Origin: Botryosphaeria dothidea
Taxonomy: Eukaryota > Ascomycota > Dothideomycetes > Botryosphaeriales > Botryosphaeriaceae
Direction: 5' to 3'
DNA: 64,000 bases
Assembly: GCA_011503125.2 (NCBI GenBank)
Contig: WWBZ02000001.1
Span: 1,984,001-2,048,000 of the forward strand
This document shows, in pieces, positions 1-10,528 of the stretch; positions within the stretch are counted from its first letter, which is position 1; each line of letters opens with the position of its first letter. Made by a program: the position numbers and the translations under genes. The notes under the pieces are model-generated. The model was not told where the DNA came from, did no database searches, and saw nothing but the letters and a program-made list of their open reading frames with translations.

Positions 1-865
1 CACTCATAATTGGATAGCACATGGTCGTTACCTTCTTCGCCGTGACATGGGACACGACGCGACGACGCATGAATAGGTTGGTGATATATTTTGATGAAGA
101 GCTTACTTGTTGTTTAAGTTTGGGGAGGTGTTTCTGGTCCAACAGGAATAATCAGTAGCACGTTACTAGTCAGCCTTCACAGTAGTACCGAGGTCCGCGT
201 GAACCTGTGAGTAGAACATGTAACGGAAAAATAGACAAGCATGTTCTTTAAAGCCGTGAAGGATTTGAGCCCCCCCTCCCTTTCTTTTTTGGCGAGTTGA
301 CCTTCATGCTTTAACGCTACGCTCCATGGCTCAAGGACTTAGCAAACGGACATGATTTCTATCTCTTTAGTACAAAATACATGGATTTTTTTTTGTTCTA
401 GATGGAGACTCACGTAGGATTACGGTATAGAATACAGAAAAACTCAGTTCGTAAGGCGCTCGGTCTGCTACGAATTACTTATTCATTGTCCCGACCTGAA
501 CGAAAACGACTTGGACGGCGATACTGCAAAAACCTCGACTCTTTTCGTAGTCATGAAGGCCGCAAGACAGAAATAAAGGACCAGGTTAAATAACGCAACG
601 ACCGCAAGACGAATTTCTATGGAGTCTATGCAATGGTTTGCAGCGAAAGATGCGCGGACTAAGCCTGCAAATACAAAGCCACCAGAGAAGGGTCCCACAC
701 TGGCGTGCAGTACACTTGTTGTGTATGTTGGTAAGTCGCATTGGCATTTCTGAGCATTTGGCAACCCCTTTCAAAGAGGCCGGTATGAAACGATTACCAA
801 CCAAGATCTCTTCGAGGAGAAAGGCGTGGCCAACAAGGACGGGGCAGCACAGCATAGTGGCTTTG
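1..865. other. Intergenic region upstream of MET2
   Basis: No supported gene. The short open frames here have no recognisable domain and no good coding texture. The right-hand part is the promoter of the MET2 gene. Confidence 0.6.
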
Positions 866-884
866 TCACGTGAAATGATGCAAT
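866..884 (+). promoter_or_regulatory. Putative sulphur-control element upstream of MET2
   Basis: A perfect palindrome TCACGTGA lies at 866-873, the core bound by Cbf1-type bHLH factors in yeast MET promoters. It is directly followed at 875-884 by ATGATGCAAT, one mismatch from the ATGRYRYCAT site known for the fungal sulphur regulators CYS3/MetR. The pair sits about 160 bp before the chosen ATG of a methionine-biosynthesis gene, which makes it plausible. Binding is inferred, not shown. Confidence 0.5.
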
Positions 885-1034
885 TGACGGCGGCCCGTAA
901 GACGAGAGCGGATTACAAAGGCGGCCGATTGCCGGAGGTGGATGGCGTCAGTGCAGCGGCTGGCGGGACATTTTGTTCGCGCATCACGATATCTGCGATG
1001 CAGATTCATCTCTGCGCCTGAGCACTCACGAAAG

Positions 1035-2699
1035 ATGTCTGTTGCGAGCAGAGTCGCGTCGGCGCGGGCACGGTCAGGCCTCAGACAGCAGCTGCTTCGA
1101 TTCGCCCAATCGCGGCCCGCGCAGTCCGGCGCGTCGTGTCACGCCGCCCCGCCGTCATGGCAAGCTTCACGCCGCCTTCACAACCAACCGCGCCGCAGTA
1201 TCCAGCCTGCCCAGGCCGTGAAGCCCGATGCCGATACTGCAGACTCTACGAACCCGGCCCTCGCCTTCCCTTGTCTCGATGCCCTCGAAAACCGATCCGC
1301 AACCCTGCAGAAGCGCTCGTTGCTCGGTCCCGAGCCTACCTACACAGCTGGCGCTCATGAGAGCTTTCTGTGCAAGGAGCCTATGCTGCTGGACTGGGGT
1401 GGAATCTTGCCAGAATTCAAAATAGCCTATGAGACCTGGGGGCGCCTCAATGCCGACAAATCCAATGCCATCCTGCTGCACACCGGCCTGTCAGCCTCTA
1501 GTCACGCCCACAGCACCGACGCAAACCCCAAACCCGGCTGGTGGGAAAAGTTCATTGGCCCTGGGAAGCCTCTCGACACGGACAAATACTTCGTTATCTG
1601 CACGAATGTCATTGGCGGTTGCTACGGTTCGACTGGTCCCTCTTCCATCGACCCAGCCAACGGCGAGCGATACGCCACCAGGTTCCCTATACTCACCATG
1701 GAGGACATGGAGCGTGCTCAGTTCAAGCTGCTAGACCATCTCGGCGTCGAGAAGCTCTACGCAAGTGTAGGCTCCAGCATGGGCGGAATGCTGAGTCTGG
1801 CAGCTGGTGCACTGTTCCCCGAACGCGTTGGTCGAATCATCTCCATCAGCGGCTGCGCACGCAGTCACCCTTACAGCATTGCTATGCGACACACCCAACG
1901 TCAAGGTACGTTGGTTCCCTGTTTCCCCAAACTGATTTCATACTCACATACATTAGTGCTTATGATGGACCCGAACTGGAACCGCGGATTCTATTACAAC
2001 GGCATCCCTCCTCACACCGGCATGAAGCTCGCCCGCGAAATCGCAACCGTAACATACCGCAGTGGACCAGAGTGGGAGCAGCGTTTCGGCAGGAGAAGGG
2101 CGGATCCTTCTAAGCAGCCTGCTCTCTGCCCAGACTTTCTCATCGAGACGTACTTGGACCACGCCGGCGAGAAGTGGTGCCTTGAATATGACGCCAACAG
2201 CATGCTTTACGTGTCCAAAGCTATGGATCTGTTCGACCTAGGTTCAGAACACCGTGTCCGTATCAGCGCGTTGAGGGCTCAGAATGAAGGCAAACTGGCA
2301 GCATTTGCCGCTGGTAACAAGGCTCAAGCCGCGGCGACTGCCGACACATGTAATTTAACACTCCCAGAAAAGCCCTACGAGGAACAAGAACAGACCAATG
2401 GTTCTTCGGCCTCTCAAACCAGCCACGCCCCTCAGCCCACAGGCCCGCAGGAACCTCCCGCAGACCTGGTTGCCGGCCTGAAGCCCTTGGCGAATACACC
2501 AACCCTGGTTCTAGGTGTGGCGAGCGATATTCTGTTTCCTGCATGGCAACAAAGAGAAATTGCAGAGACTCTGCGCCGTACTGGAAATAGAAACGTTACA
2601 CACGTTGAACTGGGCGAAGAAAAGAGTTTGTTCGGTCATGACACATTCCTCCTGGATCTGGAACATGTGGGAGGGGCGGTGAAAGACTTCTTGGGTTGA
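1035..2699 (+). CDS. MET2: Homoserine O-acetyltransferase (MET2)
   Basis: Transfers an acetyl group from acetyl-CoA to L-homoserine, the entry step for direct sulphhydrylation to homocysteine and methionine. Two exons, 1035-1905 and 1957-2699, with a 51-bp GT-AG intron that is in frame and stop-free; 537 residues when spliced. The alpha/beta-hydrolase catalytic triad is visible: the nucleophile in GSSMGG (Ser about 248), Asp in ASDILFP (about 481) and His in GHDTFLL (about 518). A low-complexity, Gln/Ala/Pro-rich insert (about residues 400-460) separates the core from the Asp/His segment, as in many fungal homologues. ATG 1035 is preferred; an in-frame ATG at 942 would add 31 residues. The first 64 or so residues are rich in Arg, Ser and Ala and carry no acidic residue, like a mitochondrial presequence. 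The promoter carries a sulphur-type element at 866-884. Confidence 0.93.
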   Translation: MSVASRVASARARSGLRQQLLRFAQSRPAQSGASCHAAPPSWQASRRLHNQPRRSIQPAQAVKPDADTADSTNPALAFPCLDALENRSATLQKRSLLGPEPTYTAGAHESFLCKEPMLLDWGGILPEFKIAYETWGRLNADKSNAILLHTGLSASSHAHSTDANPKPGWWEKFIGPGKPLDTDKYFVICTNVIGGCYGSTGPSSIDPANGERYATRFPILTMEDMERAQFKLLDHLGVEKLYASVGSSMGGMLSLAAGALFPERVGRIISISGCARSHPYSIAMRHTQRQGTLVPCFPKLISYSHTLVLMMDPNWNRGFYYNGIPPHTGMKLAREIATVTYRSGPEWEQRFGRRRADPSKQPALCPDFLIETYLDHAGEKWCLEYDANSMLYVSKAMDLFDLGSEHRVRISALRAQNEGKLAAFAAGNKAQAAATADTCNLTLPEKPYEEQEQTNGSSASQTSHAPQPTGPQEPPADLVAGLKPLANTPTLVLGVASDILFPAWQQREIAETLRRTGNRNVTHVELGEEKSLFGHDTFLLDLEHVGGAVKDFLG

Positions 2700-4719
2700 G
2701 CCTTTGATTGATTTTATTACTTTCACGGATTTGAACGAGCGTGCATGGGTTGGAGTTGATGGCAGGGTTTCTCAATATCTGGAATGATCAGGGGGCTGGC
2801 TGGTTTGCGCATGCCACCCGCCAATTCAAAATCAAAAAGGTCCTCGAACCTTCTCCCTCCTTCAGCATGATTTTCTTGCCACGACTCTGTTTTGTTCTTA
2901 TTTTTTTGCGTCAGTTGATTCCCGCAGACTCGCAGTCCTCCTCGCTATACCTCACCAATTTCTCGCTGTGACCGTCAGAAGGATTCCAACCTTGGTCTGC
3001 TGGCCGGACCGACCAGATGATGCAAGCTTTTCTTACTCTTTGAGAAGTTTTGGGCAAAGAAAGGCCGCCAGAGGTTGGGGAAGATAGCCGAATGGCCGCG
3101 TTTCCCAGACTCCTTCTGTCCCCCTTCAGGGCCGAATTCAACCGCCGCTACGACTTTACGTCAACGAGGCCTGAAGCAAGAAAGAATTTCCGTCGACATG
3201 CGAACGCGACGCGCGAAGGGCCTTCAGCAGGTTGTACACAAAATTTTCCTTGGAATGTACTACCCAGATTTTCGAGTTTGGAACAGGGGCCCGTGGCCGC
3301 GGACCCCTTCGCATACCATCCGTATTGACGCCACACCCGGTCTCCTTGATGGACACGGATCACTTTTCCAACGGAACTGATAGTCTTCAGCGCCCCGACC
3401 CGCCGCTTTGACCAAGCAAAGGGTATTTCGACGTCGACTACATGTAATCTGCTTTTGTCGCACCTTATGACAGTCACCCTGGCCTGATTTGGACGCTGAA
3501 CGGAGCAATGCTAGGAGAGAGTACCCTTTGATCACCAACGTACCACAAAAGGTTGACTCCCTGGGCATCGACACTCAAACACGACGTATCCCTATCTTCT
3601 GTGACCCGCAGCAGACTACGGCAATCACGCATCATCCGCCTACGCTGTCTGGTCAAAATCGGCCGATCTCGACCGTCGCCTGGAGCTGCAAGCTATGACA
3701 CTGGTTCGAGGACTTGAACATATCCTCTAACCTTATCAACTAGCGCTCATTCTCGCAGACGTCGAGACTCCCATCTCCAAGACACGGGAATGCTCCATGG
3801 GAAAAATGGTGACGGAACGACGAATCACAGACGACGAAAAGAACTAACAGCGCTCTGGACCGACGGTTGCCGGCCAAGACACCTCCCTCGCCCCGTGGGT
3901 TCAGCAGTGATAGTTATCAGCAACCAATGTGCGCTTCTGAATTGCAGCGAGGAGCCACGGAACTATTGGCAGCTGCGGATGGAGGTTGTTTCAGACATCG
4001 CGTCGAATCCCTCCTGGCTCTTTGCTAGGCGGAAAAATTTCGTTGCGGGATGGCTATGACACATGCCGAGAGGAACTTCTTGAGTAAGATCTTGACCCGG
4101 CTTCTCCAGAACCCGGATCCCCGACCCAAGAAAGGGATGAAGATATTCTCTCTAGCCAAGCACAGCCTCGCATTGAGCCTTAATTCGGCATACAGGTCAA
4201 AGACTACGCTTGGCCGGCACGGATGCAACGTTCAGTCGTCGACGATGAATTTGAGAATGACCCCTTGGAAACCAATGACGACAACCCTGCCTTACGACCG
4301 TAACCTTACGCTTGGATCGATGCTCCGAATCGAGCTCACGAACCAATGAAGAGCTTGATCTTTACTTCTCCGGGTCTGCAGTGACCGACAGGAGAATGGA
4401 TCAGAGCTATCCCAAGCGAGGTTGGAATTCATTGGGAGATTTGATAGGACCGGTTTCAAAGGGCAACCAGATTGTGGATCACGATGGCTGTGATCAGGGG
4501 CAAGTTCGTCACGGGCTGTTTTCAGCTGGTTGAACGCATAATTCGTAGAAAGGTAAAAGCTGAGGCCACCCAGAGCACGGTGTCTTTGACGTTTAAGACC
4601 CCACGAGCGCACGTTCTCACTCTATTCCGACCCAATCCGAACTATCCAGAAACTCAGCCACCGTGGCGCCAATCACAGACGGCCCGCATCACCACCAGCG
4701 CAGCAGCGGCCCAAGCGTC
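2700..4719. other. Intergenic region, no supported gene
   Basis: Two kilobases between MET2 and the membrane-protein ORF. Several open frames of 60-110 codons exist on both strands, but none shows a domain, a signal peptide or a consistent frame across plausible splice sites. A 5' exon of the following gene could lie near 4470-4720; I could not define it. Confidence 0.5.
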
Positions 4720-5316
4720 ATGGGTTTAATTGTCCAGGACTACAACTTGCAGGAGTACATGAGCATGGTGTTCTACTGCATTGTGGGCAGCGGAGTCATT
4801 TTCCACTGGATACATGTCTGGCTGGGCAAACCAGACTCGCGAATCAAGGCACTAGAGTCACGGATGCGACGACTTGAGGAGGGAATAGATTCAAGAGAAG
4901 TAAAACACCTGCGGCAGCTGTACAACGTCGTCTGTTGCGCCCTGTTGCAGTACGGAATTGCTCATTCCGCACCACAGCACAAAGCACTAGCCGGCATTGG
5001 GTATCCTGCCATGGAGCTGCAAGGACGGCGAGATTCAGGGTGCTACGCATCTTCGCAAATGCCACCGCACGTTTCGAATACTGGAAGTCTCTTCTCAAAC
5101 ATCAACGACGGCCCCAATTCGCTATTCCACGCGCCGCCACCATCGCAACGCCAACGAATTGACTCGTACTTCAACGCACCATGCTACGACGGCGTTGCGC
5201 CGCACGAAATTACCATTCCACCGTCGGTACGCAATAACTCTGGTGCATACAACACAACATCATGCTCTCCCATGCCACCTCCCACGCCCGGCACCCCTTA
5301 TCGGCGCCGTAGGTGA
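4720..5316 (+). CDS. Hypothetical one-helix membrane protein with TGA-CTA stop context
   Basis: Not recognised. From ATG 4720 the ORF gives 198 residues. Residues about 12-36 form a hydrophobic segment rich in Met, Val, Ile, Phe and Trp, consistent with one transmembrane helix. Residues about 40-65 (ESRMRRLEEGI region) are charged and could form a short coiled coil. The rest is Ser/Pro/Asn-rich and probably disordered, ending PYRRRR. There is no N-terminal cleavable signal, so the helix is likely a signal anchor. The stop is TGA followed by CTA, and the same frame stays open for 78 further codons (see next entry). A competing frame (4997-5830) is longer but is His/Arg-rich and looks like an out-of-frame reading. 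Upstream exons cannot be excluded. That this is a real gene is an inference from composition and the helix. Confidence 0.45.
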   Translation: MGLIVQDYNLQEYMSMVFYCIVGSGVIFHWIHVWLGKPDSRIKALESRMRRLEEGIDSREVKHLRQLYNVVCCALLQYGIAHSAPQHKALAGIGYPAMELQGRRDSGCYASSQMPPHVSNTGSLFSNINDGPNSLFHAPPPSQRQRIDSYFNAPCYDGVAPHEITIPPSVRNNSGAYNTTSCSPMPPPTPGTPYRRRR

Positions 5317-5553
5317 CTATATGGCAGTGTTGGCGACCAACAGACCCAAGCGAATTTGGATGTTCCGAAAAGGGACATTCCAATCCATGTTTCCACCCAT
5401 AGCCTTACTAGGGCTTCGATTACGCAGAGCCCTTCACCGCCCCCGAAGAGACACCGTCGTCCTCATTTCCCACGGCCACCCTTGTCTCCGACGTACAACC
5501 ATCCTGCAGGGCACTGGGGCGCATTCGCAGCTCCTGGTCCTCACGCAGATTGA
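5314..5553 (+). other. Possible stop-codon readthrough extension
   Basis: The TGA at 5314-5316 is followed immediately by CTA, the best known leaky context for eukaryotic readthrough. The downstream frame is open to the TGA ending at 5553 and reads as a Pro/Ser/His-rich, protein-like tail (segments PKRDIPIHVST and PSPPPKRHRRP). It does not end in an SKL-type peroxisomal signal. Alternatives are a real end of the gene, an unrecognised intron, or a sequencing error at the TGA. Confidence 0.3.
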
Positions 5554-6938
5554 GCAATCACACAATATCCGACCATCGCAACAAAACTCATCTGAAGACG
5601 GCAAAGAATACGAGGCGAGAATCGGCCGATCGAGGAAGCCGGTTCGCAACCACTTCCAGTTTTTGCCCGCATGGGATTCTTTTCCGCCGTTTTCAAAGTT
5701 TCTCATTCACACCGCATTCCGGCTTTGCCCCCTTGCTATTCTTCCCCGAACGACATTGGTCCTTATAGATTTTCCGACTTTTTTCTCACCTTGCCTATAT
5801 CGGCCAGAATCTGTATCCGTTGGGGCTTAGGATTGCGCCTGGTCGCGATATACTATGACACCACTGGAATCATTCCCAATTTGCATCGTTCTTCGCTGGT
5901 CGATAGGAACAGTCCGCATCGTTCTGTTTCGGTTTAGCTTTTACCATGCGACTTCATGGCAGGTTCCCATTTTGCTTCTTTGGAAGCTGCCTTCCCCGAT
6001 CCGGGCTTGACCGAAATCTCGTCGGAATTCAATTTGATTCGAAGCGAAGCACACTCATGGCGGGATTCCAGATTATCGATTTCCGGTATCTTTGACATGT
6101 TACCGAACGATTCCTTGCCTGTCATCCGCATTCACCTGCCAGGCAACCATCACTTTGATAGTGTACCCCACAACTTTCATTGACCTAGCTATTCCTTCCA
6201 TTACGTTCTTCTCAGACCTCTTCATTCTAGAGCAACACTTGCATTATACAGGATCAGCCAGTCACCGTCCCTTCATGCGCGGAGCAATCCGTCAGTTTGG
6301 GCCACCACCGCCAGCCGGTTTTATTTCCTTCCCAGCACTTAAGGTCATTGACATAAGGTTCTTTCCTTGCGTAGGAAGGAGACGCTGGAAGCCTCTTATA
6401 CAGAGATTTCATTCCCCCCCCCTCATCTGGAGATATTTTCATACGTTTCTGTAATACCCAAACAAAAGTTCTTGTCTCCTCAAAGATTTTTCTCGGCTTC
6501 ACACTATCACTTCTTTCCAGGCCCTCTGCATTTGTATATAATAGAATTATCATTAGACAAGGGCTCTCGACGGCCCCCGTTTTCTTCATTTACTAAAGGA
6601 CTGTACTTCCCATCGGCCATTTCCACTCTTGCATCAGATCCTACAAATTATGATGCATAATGGGGCCCTGTGAAGGCTCCCGATAGAGCCCCCCACGGAG
6701 AATGGAGGAATCGTAATCTCCAAAGTCCCTTCCCAAAATTCCAAGAGAATCGTTAAAACTCCGTTTCACATAGAGTCGGGACATATTTCCGAGCGCCAGT
6801 AAGAACCTCGCGCCTTGAAAGCCCAAAGAGAAAACAGAATCAAGCCGTCGAAGCATTTGACTCTTCGTCCATCAATCTCGTTCATACCCATCAAACCTTG
6901 GGGCGTCTCCGTTCAGCGTCGTTCGTTCCACAGACCCT
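5554..6938. other. Intergenic, pyrimidine-rich
   Basis: No gene seen. The plus strand is T/C-rich from about 5650 to 6500 with many TTC and CTT runs, and only short open frames. It includes the 3' flank of the minus-strand gene that ends at 6939. Confidence 0.5.
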
Positions 6939-7322
6939 TTACTGAGCGCCGGGAATTGCGACCGGAGTGCCCGTGGGGGTAGCGCCAGCGGGAGGCCAGA
7001 CACCGGGAGTGGCAACGGCGGTGCCGTTGCCGATCTGCAGCGCGCCCGCAGAGCAAGAGTAGATCTTCGGGTCGTAGCACTGCTGGCCGCAGGCCTGCAG
7101 GGCCACTCCGTTCTGCACCGGGCACAGCGTCGTGTTGTTGTGGCAGACGTAGGCGCTGGGCGTGTAGCGGTGCTGGCCGCAGAAGAGGGTCGCGCCGGGG
7201 GTGCCGACGGGAGTTGCGACAGGAGGAGTGGCCACGGGGGTGTTGGGGGCATCATACTGCTGGGCGATGGGAGAGCCGAGAGCCGCGGAGGCGAGAATGG
7301 CGGTGAGGGTGAGGAATTGCAT
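6939..7322 (-). CDS. Small secreted CBM52-like protein
   Basis: Intronless 127-residue protein. Residues 1-16 (MQFLTLTAILASAALG) form a clear signal peptide. After a Pro/Thr/Val-rich linker, residues about 50-95 hold six cysteines in two half-repeats of the form CGQ..Y.P..Y.C and CGQ.CYDP..YSC, with LCPV between them. From family knowledge this layout fits the fungal carbohydrate-binding CBM52 domain (PF10645), often fused to beta-1,3-glucanases; here it stands alone. The C-terminal tail is low-complexity Pro/Thr/Gly/Ala. Likely secreted to the wall or apoplast, binding glucan or masking the fungal wall; an effector role is only a possibility. A TATA-like box lies about 175 bp upstream. The ATG is the first in frame and directly begins the signal peptide. 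Confidence 0.8.
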   Translation of the reverse strand: MQFLTLTAILASAALGSPIAQQYDAPNTPVATPPVATPVGTPGATLFCGQHRYTPSAYVCHNNTTLCPVQNGVALQACGQQCYDPKIYSCSAGALQIGNGTAVATPGVWPPAGATPTGTPVAIPGAQ

Positions 7323-7496
7323 TTTGTTGTTTGGTTGTTTGTTGGTTTTGTGTGGGTCAACGAGTGGTTGGTTGGTTTGAGAAGGAGGAAGTCAGAAGCG
7401 ACTGTTTCTGTGTCGTGCTGGTGAGGAAGATGGTTGGAAGATGTTTGTTTGTGCTGAGTGAGTGAAGACTGGCTTGTGGACGCAATACTGGGAGAG

Positions 7497-7504
7497 CTAT
7501 ATAG
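7497..7504 (-). promoter_or_regulatory. TATA-like box for the secreted CBM52-like gene
   Basis: CTATATAG, a self-complementary TATA motif, lies about 175 bp upstream of the ATG at 7322, with a CA-rich, Thr/Gln-like leader between. Strong TATA boxes are more usual in inducible than in housekeeping fungal genes. Confidence 0.4.
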
Positions 7505-10500
7505 TATGGAGTTGACAGCCTGAGGATGGCAGCATGCACCGCACAGATGCATTGCCCCAACCTCGTCGTCATCGCCGTCCCACCACCAAGACCCATCGGC
7601 CGAACTTCCAGGATCTAAGCATGGCATACCGGGCTCCGGCCTAGACAGCTGTTCTCTGTCTCCCACCGACGGAAAGACCGTGCCGAGCGGCGATGATTGC
7701 ACGCGTTGATGCCCCTAGTTGGACATTTTCATCGAAAATTCATATTTCCTCTGCTATAGGGAAAGCGTCAATTCCGAATTTCCAGATTGACTTACCTAAA
7801 GGCCTATACATGCCCAATCAGAGCAGCGCAAATGGCAGGTTCCTTGCTAGCGAGAACCTTCGCCGCTGAGGCTGTGGACAATAGGCTGGTGGCCTGGTCT
7901 GCAGGAGATGCAGGGAAGCAGGAAGGAAGACGAATGGAAGTCTCTAATTATGACGTCAAGCTGGCAGCTATTGGAGGCCATTTTCACGTGGCAAGGCCAG
8001 CGTTACGCGTACAGCTCAGCGCAGTGGAGGTGGAGAAGGAGGTGGGTCGGGCAAGGCAGCGATTGGACTATTTTTAGGACCCCACCGTTGAAAATGTTCG
8101 CGTGGCTGTGCTGTGCTGTGGCGCCGCAGTGCGAGCCCGGCCGTTCATTCGCCTGCTCGCTCCTTCGCCGCCACACTGCGCCCGCCGCGACCGATGCGGC
8201 TGTTGGACACTGCATCTGCGCTGTGCGGCTCCCCTGGGGCGGCTCGGGGGCCAAATTCAGCCTTTCTGCAGCCGTGACGTCGGAGCAGGAGCGGGTGCAG
8301 GTGTCCATGAGGCTCAAGGCTGCGAGCTATCGGCACGGCCAACCGGCGCCCTGCGATGTTTGAATGCCCTTTTCGGGTTAGTGCTCCGGCCCCCAGGCGT
8401 CCAGCTACTCCAGCTTTTTGGCTTTCTGGACCATCTATAGTGCTTCTTGTGCTGTCTCTTACGCACTGCGGCTTCCTCTTGGGGTTCATGCGGGTCTCAC
8501 ACAGCCCGTCTACTTGGAGGTGCGGCCAGAGCGTCGTCACCGTGTCGGCCCATTCTCGCAACAGATATCGTATCTGAACTGCACCAGTGCTCACAAACCA
8601 AAGTTAAAATTGTTGCGGTGCACGTACAAATGCGTAATCATGGAGCGAGCACTGCGGGGAAGCTCATGGATGCTTGGGCTCGTCTTTTTGTCATTGATAC
8701 TTGGCAGGCCAGGAAAAGAACGTCAGGGCAATTCTCGTTTGCCGTTTTCTGCAGTTGCTCCTTTGGTGGAAACAACAGTGCTGGGACGCGTACTCTGCTG
8801 ATCTGCTTGCTCGGCTGCATAATCAGACGGCGATCAATAGGACGCAGGATCTGGGCTGCTTGGACCAACTGCAGTTTCGGGTCGGACTGTCGCTCCAGTA
8901 CATTCCTGTGGGAAGCAATCTGCAGAGGTGCCAACACCACGATGATCGGTCCGACACAAACATCGCCTCGGATTCGTGTTGCAGCAGCTGGACGGCCCCG
9001 GGCGGCTACGATTGGCGCACAAGGACGGACACGTGAATGCCGGCAAGACACGCGTGAAGATTGGGCTCGAGGAAGGAAAGAGAGAACGTGGAAGTGAGTG
9101 ATGGCGGTGAGCAGGGCGCGTGGCCGCGGCGTGTGCGACGGACTCAGCATCAGCGCGCAGAAGACGGCGGACGGGTGAGGATGAGCGCTGCCTGGAGCTG
9201 GACTTCCTTCCCTCCCTCCCTCCCTCCCTCCCTCCCTCCCTCCCTCCCTCCCTCCTTCCTTCCCTCCTTCCTTCCTTGCCTTCGCTGGAGGGCGAGCCGG
9301 AGTGGCCGCGGGCAGCATTCAACCGAAGCGGGCAACGGCGTGAGCGGCAGGGCAGGCAGGCTGCGCGCCGGCGAGGCCGCGCCGGCGATGGTGTACAGTG
9401 CAATGTATAGCATGCACGCTCGCCGGGGCTCGGGGGCCCAGAGCAGGCATCACGTGGAAGGGCGGCGCGGAGGAGATGCAGTGGTCCAATGGCGGTGCTG
9501 GGCCACATCTCGTTGTGGCCCCTTGTAATGCAGAACATCGCAGCGCCCGCTTGCACATCCCTGCGCGGTACGACGATGAAAACACTCCCAGCCCAGCGCA
9601 GCCCGTCGGCCAGCACCACCAAAGGCCAGGGCGCGCACAAGCACGACCGCGCTGATCCGGCGCCGGCCGCGCTGGCCACGATTTTGTCGCCCTGCCCTGC
9701 CACGTAGCGGTGCGGGTGCCTGCGCGCTGCCGTCCAAGTCTGTGTCGCCTCCGTCAGACAGCAAGACTCGACCGGTCCGCGTCCGTCCTCGCAGCGCGGT
9801 CCACCAGCAGCTTTGCAGCACCAGCACCAGCACAGCACCAGCCAGTGCTGCAGCCCAGCATTGCCGTCGCGCGCCGCACCCGCATCCGCCGCATTCGACC
9901 CGCCCCAAAAGTCCCGATGCGCTGCTGCTCTGCCGCTCAAGGCCATAGCGCCGCCGCCGCGCTTAGTGCTCAGCTCGAAAGCGTCCGTCCCGTCTGAGGC
10001 GCATGCGACGCCCCGAGTATTTATATCGTTTGCACGGCACCAGCCCAGCGCGCTCCTGTCTCAGCCAGCGCGCCCTGTCTCCCATGCCCCAGCACTAGCA
10101 GCGGCACCGCGGTAAGCTTATACACACTTTCCCCCAGTCCCTCGCCGCCAGCGTGCTCGGCGACGGCGCGTCAGCACTAGGGAAGGGTGTGCGTGCATTG
10201 ACACGTTCTGCCAGGGCTTTCCCTACGAAACATCCCATATAGCCCTCGCGCGATCCTGATCCACTCCCAATTGCCCATCTGACCCGCGCCCTACGCCCAC
10301 GCTATACGCCCGCGCGCCCTCGCCCTTCCTGCCGCCGCCCCGGAGCGAATCGCGCGTCAGCTTATCCCGTCCACGGCGAATGAGGGCTTATCTCACCTCC
10401 CACAAGCTTCCGCGAACAAGTTGCGCTTCTGCGAACGGCAAGGCGGGGTTGGAAAGCAAATAAACACCTGCGAAGCCCGGCGAGGATCTGCGGTATACCT

Positions 10501-10528
10501 CTGAATTCCCCGGCTACCACCAGAGGCA
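7505..10528. other. Long GC-rich gene-free region
   Basis: Three kilobases with no supported gene. Overlapping open frames on both strands are a by-product of high GC; they are rich in Arg, Ala, Pro and Gly and lack domains. The region contains a CRE-type TGACGTCA at 7951-7958 and a CCCT microsatellite at 9203-9277. The last 500 bp are the leader and promoter of the Ree1-like gene. A long leader or non-coding transcript is possible but not visible in sequence alone. Confidence 0.5.
9203..9277 (+). repeat. CCCT/CCTT microsatellite
   Basis: About 75 bp of CCCT tetranucleotide units, degrading to CCTT at both ends. On the minus strand it reads as GGGA/GGAA and produces artificial Gly-Arg-Glu-Gly open frames. 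Confidence 0.95.

Noticed and set aside
4997..5830. 277-codon open frame overlapping the hypothetical membrane protein
   Set aside because: Arg/His/Leu-rich composition typical of a shifted frame, no domain and no ATG-linked texture; the other frame carries a clear membrane helix.
8834..9946. 370-codon minus-strand open frame
   Set aside because: Starts without ATG, runs through the CCCT microsatellite as Gly-Arg-Glu repeats, and is otherwise GC-driven with no domain.
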